Shown in pieces: positions 1 through 7,270 of a stretch of 13,069 bases of DNA; position 1 is the stretch's first letter, and the number at the start of each line of letters is the position of its first letter. A model generated the notes under the pieces. That model was not told where the DNA came from. It did not search any database and was given only the letters and a program-made list of their open reading frames with translations. The translations under genes were made by a program, and so were the position numbers. Source of the DNA: an uncultured Clostridia bacterium (GTDB lineage: Bacteria > Bacillota > Clostridia > TANB77 > CAG-508); NCBI GenBank assembly GCA_947632745.1, contig CANRQH010000030.1, positions 1 to 13,069 of the forward strand. Direction: 5' to 3'.

Positions 1-1
1 T

Positions 2-2806
2 GTTTCATTTGCAAAAGAAATAGGACTTCCTGTAATTGTAAGACCAGCATACACATTAGGTGGTACAGGTGGAGGAATTGCACACACTGAAGAAGACTTA
101 CGTGAAATTGCATCATCAGGTTTAAACCTATCAAGAGTTCATCAAGTTTTAATAGAAAAATGTATAAGTGGATGGAAAGAAATAGAATATGAAGTAATGC
201 GTGACAGTAAAGGGAATTGCATAACAATATGTAACATGGAAAATATAGACCCTGTTGGAGTTCATACAGGAGATAGTATAGTTGTTGCACCATCACAAAC
301 TTTAGCAGACAAAGAATATCAAATGCTACGTACATCTGCAATAAAAATAATTTCTAAACTAAAAATTGAAGGAGGATGTAATGTTCAATTTGCATTAAAT
401 CCAAACAGTTTTGAATATGCAGTAATTGAGGTAAACCCAAGAGTAAGTAGGTCATCAGCTTTAGCTTCAAAGGCTACAGGTTACCCAATTGCAAAGGTTT
501 CAAGTAAAATTGCCATAGGTTATACATTAGATGAAATAAAAAATGAAGTAACAGGAAAAACTTATGCATGTTTTGAACCAGTTTTAGATTATGTTATAGT
601 AAAAATTCCAAAATGGCCATTCAATAAATTTAGAACAGCCAATCGTGACCTAGGTACACAAATGAAAGCAACAGGAGAAGTAATGGCAATAGCACCATCT
701 ATTGAACAAGCATTAATGAAAGCCATTCGTTCATTAGAAGAAAATCTAGATTCATTAGAAATGGAAAAATTAAAAGACTTACCAACAGAGACAATATTAG
801 AAGAACTTACACTTGTTGATAATGAACGTATTTGGATGATTGCAGAGGCTTTAAGACGCGGAATTACAATAGATGAAATACATAAAATTACTACAATAGA
901 TAAATTTTTTATAAATAAAATAGATAGGCTTGTTAGAATAGAGGAAGAATTAAAAACTTCAAAATTAACTCCTGAGTTGCTTTTAAGAGCAAAGAAAATG
1001 GGATATTTAGACAAAACAATATCAAAACTAACAGGAATTAAAGAAGAAGAAATAAAACAAAAAAGATATGAAAATAACATAATTGCAAACTTTAAATTAG
1101 TTGACACATGTAGTGCTGAATTTGAAGCAAAAACTCCATATTACTATTCAAGTTATGATGAAGAAAATGAAAGCATAGCTTCAAAAAATTCTAAAAAAAT
1201 AATAGTTTTAGGTTCTGGACCAATAAGAATAGGTCAAGGAATAGAATTTGATTATTGTAGCGTACATAGCGTGCTAGCCCTAAAAAAACTAGGATATGAA
1301 ACAATAATTATAAACAATAATCCAGAAACAGTTAGTACAGACTTTGATATATCAGATAAACTATATTTTGAACCACTTACGCCAGAAGATGTAGAAAACA
1401 TAGTAAAAGTAGAAAATCCATATGGTGCAATAGTTCAATTTGGAGGTCAAACAGCAATAAAACTAACAAAGGATTTAACAAATATGGGAGTAAAAATAAT
1501 AGGAACAGAAGAAGTAGACATGGATAGAGCAGAAGATAGAGAACTATTTGATGAAGCACTAGAGCATTGTGGAATTTTAAGACCAAAAGGAGAAACAGTA
1601 TATACAGCAGAAGAAGCAAAAGAAGTAGCAAACAAACTAAAATACCCAGTTTTAGTTAGACCATCATATGTACTTGGCGGACAAGGAATGGCAATATGCT
1701 ATGATGACAATGATGTAGACGAAATGATTAAAGAAATAAACAAAATAGCACAAGAACACCCAATACTGGTAGACAAATACATGATGGGAAAAGAAATGGA
1801 AGTAGATGCAATATCAGATGGAGAAGATGTATTAATACCAGGAGTTATGGAACTTTTAGAAAGAGCAGGAATTCACTCAGGAGATAGTATTTCTGTATAT
1901 CCTACAAGCATTATAGAAAAAAAATACATAGACAAAATAGTAGAATACACAAAACTAATTGCAAAAGAGCTAAATATAAAAGGCTTGTTTAATATACAAT
2001 TTATAATATCAGATGGAGAAGTATATATAATAGAAGTAAACCCAAGAGCGAGTAGAACAATACCATACATAAGTAAAGTAACAGGACTTCCAGTAATAGA
2101 TGTTGCAACAAGAGTAATTTTAGGAGAAAAATTAAAAGATATTGGGTATGGAACAGGCTTATACAAAAAATCAGACTATGTAGCAGTAAAAATGCCAATA
2201 TTCTCATTCCAAAAACTAAAAAATGCAGATACATCTCTAGGACCAGAAATGAAATCAACAGGAGAAGTTTTAGGGGTTGCAAAACACTTTAGTGAAGCAA
2301 TATTAAAAGCATTTATTGCAAGTGATATAAATGTTGTAAATAGAGGAAAAATATTAATTACAGTAAATGACAAAGATAAGCCTGAAATATTACCAATAGT
2401 TAAAAACTTAGTGCAATCAGGGTACACAATAATAGCAACTTCAGGAACTGCAAAATATTTAGAGCAAAACGGAATAAAAAATGTAGACATAGTTCAAAAA
2501 ATATGGGAAGGAGCTAACAGCATTCCAAATTTAATCCATTCAGGTGAGTTAAGCTTTATAATAAACACTCCAACAAAAGGAAAAGAATCAGGCAGAGATG
2601 GATTTAAAATAAGACGTTTAGCTGCTGAAAGCAAAGTTCCATGTTTTACTGCAATAGACACAGTAGTAGGCTTCTATGATGCCATAGCTAAAAACTTAAA
2701 AGAAGAAGACTTAGAAGTAATAAATTTGGGTGATGAATTTGGGGACGGAGACAAAATGCATCACATAATGATGAATTTGGGAACAGAGACAAAATGCATC
2801 ACGTAA
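2..2806 (+). CDS. carB: Carbamoyl-phosphate synthase large subunit (5'-truncated by window edge)
   Basis: The gene makes carbamoyl phosphate from bicarbonate, ATP and ammonia delivered by the glutaminase subunit CarA, feeding pyrimidine and arginine synthesis in the cytoplasm. The reading frame is open from base 2 and is already inside the first ATP-grasp domain (VRPAYTLGGTGGG near the left edge), so the true start lies outside. About 934 residues are visible against ~1070 usual. Order seen: the rest of the carboxyphosphate ATP-grasp unit (to ~850), the helical oligomerisation region, the second synthetase half opening with GSGPIRIGQGIEFDY (~1212-1256) and carrying VRPSYVLGGQG (~1660-1690), then an MGS-like allosteric domain (~2345-2700) with NTPTKGKESGRDGF. 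The last ~25 residues lie beyond that domain and are encoded by a 38-bp tandem repeat that also supplies the TAA stop. No in-frame CGG codon occurs. The identification is secure; only the tail is odd. Confidence 0.97.
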   Translation, partial: VSFAKEIGLPVIVRPAYTLGGTGGGIAHTEEDLREIASSGLNLSRVHQVLIEKCISGWKEIEYEVMRDSKGNCITICNMENIDPVGVHTGDSIVVAPSQTLADKEYQMLRTSAIKIISKLKIEGGCNVQFALNPNSFEYAVIEVNPRVSRSSALASKATGYPIAKVSSKIAIGYTLDEIKNEVTGKTYACFEPVLDYVIVKIPKWPFNKFRTANRDLGTQMKATGEVMAIAPSIEQALMKAIRSLEENLDSLEMEKLKDLPTETILEELTLVDNERIWMIAEALRRGITIDEIHKITTIDKFFINKIDRLVRIEEELKTSKLTPELLLRAKKMGYLDKTISKLTGIKEEEIKQKRYENNIIANFKLVDTCSAEFEAKTPYYYSSYDEENESIASKNSKKIIVLGSGPIRIGQGIEFDYCSVHSVLALKKLGYETIIINNNPETVSTDFDISDKLYFEPLTPEDVENIVKVENPYGAIVQFGGQTAIKLTKDLTNMGVKIIGTEEVDMDRAEDRELFDEALEHCGILRPKGETVYTAEEAKEVANKLKYPVLVRPSYVLGGQGMAICYDDNDVDEMIKEINKIAQEHPILVDKYMMGKEMEVDAISDGEDVLIPGVMELLERAGIHSGDSISVYPTSIIEKKYIDKIVEYTKLIAKELNIKGLFNIQFIISDGEVYIIEVNPRASRTIPYISKVTGLPVIDVATRVILGEKLKDIGYGTGLYKKSDYVAVKMPIFSFQKLKNADTSLGPEMKSTGEVLGVAKHFSEAILKAFIASDINVVNRGKILITVNDKDKPEILPIVKNLVQSGYTIIATSGTAKYLEQNGIKNVDIVQKIWEGANSIPNLIHSGELSFIINTPTKGKESGRDGFKIRRLAAESKVPCFTAIDTVVGFYDAIAKNLKEEDLEVINLGDEFGDGDKMHHIMMNLGTETKCIT

Positions 2807-2845
2807 TGATTAACTTAGGAACAGAGAAAAAAGTATAACGTAAAA
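2732..2845. repeat. Three tandem 38-bp units overlapping the carB 3' end
   Basis: Units lie at 2732-2769, 2770-2807 and 2808-2845. Units 1 and 2 differ at only three positions; unit 3 is degenerate. The core is GGGGACGGAGACAAAATG or its variant GGGAACAGAGACAAAATG, followed by CATCACRTAAT. Since 38 is not a multiple of three, each unit is read in a different frame, and the carB stop (2804-2806) comes from the end of unit 2. The GGGGACGG head resembles the GGGACCGG head of the repeats behind tsaD and the phosphoesterase gene read on the other strand, so they may belong to one loose family. The array is directly visible; the family link is inference. Confidence 0.85.
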
Positions 2846-2889
2846 GAAGAAAACAACTAAAAATTGAAAGTAGTAAATGAGGTATGTGA

Positions 2890-3552
2890 ATGATAAAAAG
2901 GTTAATTTTCGATTTAGATAATACCCTAATAACATGGGAAAAGAAGTATGATAATATAATAAAAAAAGTATTAGATGAATTAGGATTTGCAAACACAGAT
3001 ACACAAGAGCTAAGTGACAAAATAAATAAAATTGAATTAGAATATGAAAAAGATAGAAAATACTTTAATAAAAAAGAAATGTTAGATTTTTTTAATGAAA
3101 GATTAGAACAAAAACTACCAGAAAATTTTATAGATAAATGGCTTGAATTACTTCCAACATGTGTTCCAGAAAGGCTTGACAAAGAAGATTATGAAACATT
3201 AGAATATTTAAGTAAAAAATACGAACTAGTTATTTTAACAAATTGGTTTAGAATATCTCAAATTGAAAGATTAAAAAAAGTAGATATACTAAAATATTTT
3301 AAAGAAATTTATGATGCAGAAAAATATGCTAAACCATATAAAGAAAGCTTTTTACAAGCAATTGGAGATAAAAAAATAGATGAGTGTGCTGTAATAGGAG
3401 ATGACATATATATGGATATTTTATCTGCAAAAAAAGTAGGAATAAAAAATTTAGTATGGAAAGATAACAAAAATATTGCAAATGAAAATAAGTACTTGTT
3501 AGAAGGAGTTACAGTTATAAAAAAATTGGAAGAATTGAAAGATATATTTTAA
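2890..3552 (+). CDS. HAD-superfamily hydrolase (phosphatase-like)
   Basis: A 220-residue haloacid-dehalogenase-fold hydrolase, probably a cytoplasmic phosphatase acting on a small phosphorylated metabolite; the substrate cannot be read from sequence. Motif I is FDLDNT with the nucleophile Asp8 and general acid/base Asp10. Motif II is the Thr of VILTNW (Thr117). Motif III is the Lys of AKPYKESF (~148). Motif IV is GDDIYMD (Asp171/172/176), the Mg2+ site. The helical cap lies between motifs I and II (~15-100), as in class I HAD enzymes. The ATG at 2890 follows GAGG at 2879-2882 with normal spacing and places the nucleophile at the usual residue. It starts 83 bases after carB, separated only by the third repeat unit, with no clear terminator between, so co-transcription is possible. 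A specific name such as pyrimidine nucleotidase or phosphoglycolate phosphatase would be guesswork. Confidence 0.88.
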   Translation: MIKRLIFDLDNTLITWEKKYDNIIKKVLDELGFANTDTQELSDKINKIELEYEKDRKYFNKKEMLDFFNERLEQKLPENFIDKWLELLPTCVPERLDKEDYETLEYLSKKYELVILTNWFRISQIERLKKVDILKYFKEIYDAEKYAKPYKESFLQAIGDKKIDECAVIGDDIYMDILSAKKVGIKNLVWKDNKNIANENKYLLEGVTVIKKLEELKDIF

Positions 3553-3563
3553 ATAAAAAATAA

Positions 3564-3592
3564 TTGACAAAAAACATTTTTTATAGTAGTAT
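3564..3592 (+). promoter_or_regulatory. Sigma-A-type promoter upstream of the prepilin-like locus
   Basis: A perfect -35 TTGACA (3564-3569) is followed after exactly 17 bases by TAGTAT (3587-3592). It starts 11 bases after the HAD stop codon, so it gives the leader and prepilin-like gene their own start. Transcription from here would produce a ~290-base leader containing a small ORF, an (AC)12 tract and a long hairpin. Confidence 0.7.
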
Positions 3593-3628
3593 AAAAATCG
3601 AAAGATAATGAATGGGGGAAAACAAAAG

Positions 3629-3742
3629 ATGAACAAACAAGAAGTGTTAGAAGAAATTAAACTAAATAATGGAGAAGCTAAAACCCTTGAGGCCGTACAC
3701 ACACACACACACACACACACTTTATGTTTACCAAATAAATAG
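3629..3742 (+). CDS. Small leader ORF carrying a dinucleotide repeat (37 aa)
   Basis: The ATG at 3629 follows GGGGG at 3614-3618, a possible weak ribosome site; an in-frame upstream ATG lies at 3608. The peptide starts MNKQEVLEEIKLNNGEAKTL, then runs into alternating His-Thr encoded by the AC tract, and ends at TAG 3740-3742. Loss of one AC unit would extend it by about 20 codons, to a stop inside the hairpin at 3771-3833; gain of one unit would stop it at about the current length. No phase reads into the prepilin-like gene. It may be a leader peptide, the remnant of a gene, or untranslated RNA. I recognise no family. Confidence 0.35.
   Translation: MNKQEVLEEIKLNNGEAKTLEAVHTHTHTHTLCLPNK
3697..3720. 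repeat. (AC)12 dinucleotide microsatellite
   Basis: Twelve uninterrupted AC units, preceded by GGCCGT and followed by TTTATG. It lies about 105 bases downstream of the predicted promoter -10 box and inside the small leader ORF. Perfect dinucleotide tracts this long are slippage-prone and uncommon in bacterial genomes. Confidence 0.97.
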
Positions 3743-3770
3743 AAAATTAGATAAATCGAATATAAAAAAT

Positions 3771-3833
3771 AGACGGAAGAACTTGTGAGTATAAAATGCA
3801 ACCCGAGGCATTTGATACAAGTTAAATCCGTCT
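3771..3833 (+). ncRNA. Candidate structured leader RNA: three stacked stems
   Basis: Three nested perfect stems form one long hairpin. P1 is AGACGGA (3771-3777) with TCCGTCT (3827-3833). An AG/AAA internal loop follows. P2 is AACTTGT (3780-3786) with ACAAGTT (3817-3823). An asymmetric GAGTATA/GAT loop follows. P3 is AAATGC (3794-3799) with GCATTT (3808-3813), closed by the loop AACCCGAG. There is no T-run after it, so it is not a simple terminator. It ends 59 bases before the prepilin-like start codon. The GC-containing internal and terminal loops could be a ligand or protein site. It matches no riboswitch class I can recall. A DNA-level cruciform role is the alternative. Confidence 0.5.
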
Positions 3834-3892
3834 GTTTGTGATGAGAAAAATATGTATAAATAAGAAATAATAAAAGGAAAAGGAGAAAAAAT

Positions 3893-5242
3893 ATGAAAAT
3901 CAAATTAAAAAATAAGATTAAACAAAACAAAGGTATAACCTTAATCGCGTTGGTGGTTACAATCATCGTTTTATTAATTTTAGCAGGAATATCAATACAA
4001 ATGTTAGTAGGAGAAGGTGGAATTTTAACAAACGCAAGAGAAGCAAGTGATAAAACAAAAAATGCGAATGAGGACGAGCAAGTAAAACTTGCAGTTGCGG
4101 AAGCAATATCTAATGGAGTAGGAACACTTACAACAGAAAATGTAAAAAAAGCATTAGAAAATGAATTTGGAACAGAAAAAGTAACAAAAGATACTTTTAC
4201 AGGAAATGGACCTTGGACATTTAAAGGAGAAAGAAATACTTATACAATAGAGTCAACAGGGAAAATATCGTCCAAACCTCCAGTTAAGAAAGATATTTTA
4301 ACAGTAGACGACTTTACAGAAGCTAATTATGGAGATTATATAACAAATTATGGAATAGATATAGATGGAGATCATAATGTAGAAGATGATTGGCGAATAT
4401 TCTATATGCAAGATTATACAGGAGAAGAGGCAGAAGGAGATAATCTACCAGCACAGGGAAAAAGGATATTTTTAATAGCATCTGATTACGTAAGGGCAGA
4501 TATGCCAGAATTGGTTTATGCTGCTACAGAAGCAAAAATGAAATCCGGAGACGACTACAGAGCTGACTACGTTAAGGGTTGGAGTAATGGTGATTATCCG
4601 GAACTAAATAACGTATATCCGGGGGAAAGCGATGAGGTAAGCTTATTTCCTAATTTGTTTCTTTTTAAAAAATTTGGGAAAGTTGGGGGTGATGACGACT
4701 TTTGGGATTCTATGAAGTGTGCAGCTAGTTTACTAAATGTAAAAAATTGGGAAAGATTTACGAAAGAAGGATATAGTGATTACGCAATAGGTGCTCCTAC
4801 ACTTCAGATGTTCCAGCATAGTTGGAACAGTAGTCACCATGGTAATGAATACCTGGTTATTAAAAATTATGAGGATGGAGTTTACGAGGTAGCTATGGGA
4901 GCAGGAACAGGACAAAGTTTTAGTGCTAGTGTTACTTTATCGCGGAGCTAGTGATTTATATATACCACATAATTCTTCCACGGGTGACTTCGATGGGGAT
5001 GGTGAGGATGAAAGATGCTTCCGGATATTGGTTATCATCGCCTGTGAACCGGAGCGGAGAATCGTCTGTTTGCGATGGATAGTAATGGAGATATAGGTTG
5101 CAACGTTCAAAGATGTGGACCTATCGACAACATGGCCTGTGGTGTGAGGCCGGTGATTTGTCTTAACCCTGATGTAAAATTAGTTGATTCTGACGTTGTT
5201 GTTGGAAATGGAGAAAATAAGTGTTTTGAGCTTGTGGAATAA
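3893..5242 (+). CDS. Prepilin-like secreted protein with C-terminal GYWLSSP/GVRP domain; needs three +1 frame changes
   Basis: The ATG at 3893 follows AAAAGGAG (3878-3885). The N-terminus is a prepilin signal: basic residues, then KG at 13-14, then the hydrophobic ITLIALVVTIIVLLILAG helix. The +5 residue is Ala where pilins usually have Glu. A linker helix (~40-75) and a large extracellular region follow, with WRIFYMQDY, RIFLIASDYV and YAIGAPTLQMF. Zero frame stops at 4949-4951 after 352 aa, but homology-like sequence continues: SDLYIPHNSS (frame 3), then GYWLSSPVN (frame 1), then AMDSNGDIG and CGVRPVICLNPDVKL (frame 2) to TAA 5240-5242. Each switch is +1 at CGG-A (4943, 5022, 5050); the full product would be ~448 aa. 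The Gly-Tyr-Trp-Leu-x-Ser-Pro ... Gly-Val-Arg-Pro pattern recalls DUF6273-type, C-lectin-like domains of clostridial surface proteins (from memory). Codons after ~4540 are richer in G and C than the neighbours. The role (adhesin or minor pilin) is inference; decay to a pseudogene is the alternative. Confidence 0.75.
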
Positions 5243-5246
5243 TAAT

Positions 5247-5290
5247 AAAAAAGATGAATTGTAAAAAATAATTACAAATTCATCTTTTTT
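5247..5290 (+). terminator. Strong intrinsic terminator after the prepilin-like gene
   Basis: AAAAAAGATGAATTGTAA pairs with TTACAAATTCATCTTTTTT, with one bulged A, around a short A-rich loop, and ends in six T. It starts four bases after the reconstructed stop at 5240-5242. This placement supports the downstream frame-2 end, not the early zero-frame stop at 4951, as the real end of the gene. Confidence 0.88.
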
Positions 5291-5412
5291 GTAAACAAAA
5301 ATATGTTGTATTATAAGTTGTGTAAATAAAAAAAACGGTATTTTCGTCTTGTTCGATTAAAGCTAGTTTTATTATGCTTAAAATTATATATAGCAAAATT
5401 TAAATAAATATT

Positions 5413-5443
5413 AAAAAAATAGCATAACACTTGCTATTTTTTT
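5413..5443 (+). terminator. Hairpin with T-run in the tsaD leader (terminator or attenuator)
   Basis: AAAAAAATAGC (5413-5423) pairs perfectly with GCTATTTTTTT (5433-5443) around the loop ATAACACTT. The A-run/T-run symmetry lets it work on either strand. It lies 50 bases before the tsaD start and 120 bases after the prepilin terminator, so it may attenuate tsaD transcription. No anti-terminator partner was found by eye, and no convincing promoter was seen between 5291 and 5412. Confidence 0.6.
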
Positions 5444-5493
5444 CTATTTCTAGTAAAATAAAGTCGAAAAAGAAAAATAAAGGAATGAGAAAA

Positions 5494-6484
5494 TTGAAAG
5501 ATATATTAACATTAGGAATAGAAACAAGTTGTGATGAAACTTCAGTTGCAGTTGTAAAAAATGGTAGAGAAGTTTTATCAAATATAATAGACACACAAAT
5601 TCCAATACACGAAAAATATGGAGGAGTAGTTCCAGAAATAGCATCAAGAAATCACATAGAAGCAATATCAAGAGTAACAAAATTAGCTCTAAAAACTGCA
5701 AATGTAGGACTTAAGGACATAGATGCTGTAACACCAACATATGGACCAGGGTTAGTAGGGGCTTTACTTGTAGGAGTATCATATGCAAAAGCATTATCTT
5801 ATGCAATAAAAAAGCCATTGGTTGGGGTAAACCATATAGAGGGTCACATTGCAGCAAATTATTTAACATACAAAGAACTAAAACCACCATTTTTATGCCT
5901 ACTAATATCAGGAGGAAATACGGCAATAGTAAATGTAAAAGACTACACAGAATTCGAGGTTTTAGGAAAAACAAGAGACGATGCAGTAGGGGAAGCATTT
6001 GATAAAGTTGCAAGAGTAGTAGGGTTAGACTACCCAGGTGGACCAAAAGTGGATAAACTAGCAAAAGAAGGAACTGCAAACATAAACTTACCAAAAACAC
6101 ATTTTGAAAATTCATTAGACTTTAGTTTTAGTGGAATAAAAACAGCAGTAATAAATATTAACCATAACACAAAAAACATAAATAAAGCAGACTTATGTGC
6201 AAGTTTTGAAAAAGCAGTTACAGAAGTTTTAATAGAAAACGTGCAACAAGCTTTAAAACAAACAGGTTTAAAAACACTAGCAATAGCAGGAGGAGTTTCA
6301 GCAAACTCATACATAAGACAAGCAATTTTAAATTTAGAAAATGAAAATTTAAAAGTATATATGCCAGATTTAAAGCTATGTACAGACAATGCCGCTATGA
6401 TTGCATCAAGCCGGATATTATAACTTTATAAATGGCAAAAGAGACGAACTAAACTTAAATGCAATACCAAACTTAAAAATTTAA
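5494..6484 (+). CDS. tsaD: tRNA N6-adenosine threonylcarbamoyltransferase TsaD, with a +1 frame change at CGG
   Basis: TsaD (Kae1/Gcp family) transfers the threonylcarbamoyl group to A37 of ANN-decoding tRNAs. The TTG at 5494 is the best start: it gives MKDILTLGIETSCDETS, the family N-terminus, 9 bases after AAAGGA (5479-5484). The ATG at 5485 sits directly on that ribosome site, and the TTG at 5431 lies inside the leader hairpin. Family features: HIEGH metal ligands (His114, His118), LISGGNT, GEAFDKVAR, FSFSGIKTA, and TDNAAMIA with Asp298. Zero frame runs NAAMIAS-S-CGG-ATA-TTA-TAA and stops at 6423 (309 aa). Skipping the first C of CGG (6412) gives MIASSGYYNFINGKRDEL and an end at 6482-6484, for 329 aa, close to the usual ~335-340. 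TsaD is normally essential, so a plain null is unlikely; a sequence error or recoding is preferred. The first partner downstream is a repeat pair, then the phosphoesterase gene. Confidence 0.93.
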
Positions 6485-6559
6485 TGTACAAAAAAGAACC
6501 GGTCCCTGTTGGACATGGTTATGTACAAAAAAGAACCGGTCCCAAATGTACATGTACAT
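6484..6559. repeat. Paired repeat behind tsaD: two 23-bp direct copies with inverted-repeat flanks
   Basis: Two identical 23-bp copies lie at 6484-6506 and 6521-6543 (ATGTAC + AAAAAAGAACCGGTCCC), 37 bases apart. The outer edges are inverted: ATGTAC at 6484 against GTACAT at 6548 and 6554, with an imperfect TGGACAT (6510-6516) closing the first unit. The first base is the last A of the reconstructed tsaD stop TAA. The same core occurs twice behind the phosphoesterase gene. The architecture of paired units with complementary flanks around a conserved core is like REP/BIME-type elements mobilised by Y1 (RAYT) transposases. No transposase is in the window, so that link is inference. Confidence 0.9.
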
Positions 6560-6577
6560 GAAAAGGAGGTGAATCTA

Positions 6578-7270
6578 ATGGCTATATTTACTATTGGTGA
6601 TATGCATTTGTCGTTTGGAGAAAGTAAGCCAATGAACATATTTGGAGAAAATTGGACTAATCACGAGGAAAAAATAAAACAAGACTGGATGTCTAAAGTG
6701 AAGGAAGAAGATACAGTTGTGCATGTTGGAGATTTTTCATGGTCTATGCATTTAAAAGACACTATTAAGGATTTTGAGTTTTTAGATTCTCTTCCCGGTA
6801 AAAAAATATTACTTAAGGGAAACCATGAATATTGGTGGACCACAGTTACTAATATGAATAATTTTATAGAAGAAAATAATTTAAAAAATATTTATTTTTT
6901 ACAAAATAATAGTTATGAAATCGAAGACAAAGTAATTTGTGGTACTAGAGGGTGGACATTGTTAGATGAAACAACAGAAAATTCTAAAAAAATGATAGCA
7001 AGAGAAGCTCAAAGATTAGAACTTTCTATTCAAGATGGATTAAATAAAAATAAAGAAATAATAGTATTTATGCATTATCCGCCAATTACTAAGCAAAATT
7101 TAAATACTGAATTTATGAAAATATTAAAAAAATATGATATAAAAAAATGTTATTATGCACATTTACATAGTAAGTCAATTGAAGATGCAGTAGAGGGAGT
7201 TGTGCAAGGAATAGAATTTAAACTTGTTAGTGCAGATGCACTAGATTTTAAATTATTAAAAATAAATTAA
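6578..7270 (+). CDS. Metallophosphoesterase (COG1768-like)
   Basis: A 230-residue calcineurin-fold phosphoesterase, cytoplasmic, with no signal or membrane segment. Dimetal-site motifs are in the usual order: GDMH (Asp8, His10), GDFSW (Asp52), GNHEYWW (Asn82, His83), then MHYPP (His166) and AHLH (His195, His197). The WSMHLKD and LPGKKILLKGNHEYWW segments are typical of the small clostridial group I know as COG1768; the substrate is unknown. The ATG at 6578 follows a perfect AAGGAGG (6563-6569), which overrules an in-frame upstream ATG at 6509 lying inside the repeat. It sits between tsaD and recG with gaps of 93 and 85 bases filled mainly by repeats, so a tsaD-MPE-recG transcription unit is likely but no functional link is evident. 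It contains CCGG (CTT CCC GGT, at 6795) read normally, with no frame break. Confidence 0.9.
   Translation: MAIFTIGDMHLSFGESKPMNIFGENWTNHEEKIKQDWMSKVKEEDTVVHVGDFSWSMHLKDTIKDFEFLDSLPGKKILLKGNHEYWWTTVTNMNNFIEENNLKNIYFLQNNSYEIEDKVICGTRGWTLLDETTENSKKMIAREAQRLELSIQDGLNKNKEIIVFMHYPPITKQNLNTEFMKILKKYDIKKCYYAHLHSKSIEDAVEGVVQGIEFKLVSADALDFKLLKIN

Noticed and set aside
3697..3720. CRISPR or contaminating eukaryotic microsatellite
   Set aside because: There are no spacer-repeat units, and both flanks are typical of the surrounding AT-rich bacterial DNA with promoter and coding signals.
3771..3833. Integron attC site or cyclic-di-GMP riboswitch
   Set aside because: Only one half matches an attC-like core (GTTAAAT) and no integrase is present. 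The conserved cores of the two cyclic-di-GMP riboswitch classes are not seen.
3499..3966. Long - strand ORF with a Val-Cys repeat opposite the prepilin leader
   Set aside because: The Val-Cys run is the AC tract read backwards. The rest is low-complexity Phe/Leu/Ile from AT-rich DNA, overlapping real features, with no ribosome site.
4545..4622. Further C insertions at other CCGG sites in the prepilin-like gene
   Set aside because: Removing a C at 4545 or 4598 introduces early stops, and the existing frame gives coherent sequence. In these places the codons are TCC GGA and CCG GAA, not CGG.
4930..5242. Variable region of a diversity-generating retroelement
   Set aside because: The C-lectin-like pattern invites the idea, but there is no reverse transcriptase and no template repeat in the window, and single-base frame changes are not the adenine-directed substitutions such systems make.
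5431..5493. Longer tsaD start at TTG 5431
   Set aside because: It lies in the stem of the leader hairpin, has no ribosome site, and adds a Lys-rich stretch absent from TsaD proteins.
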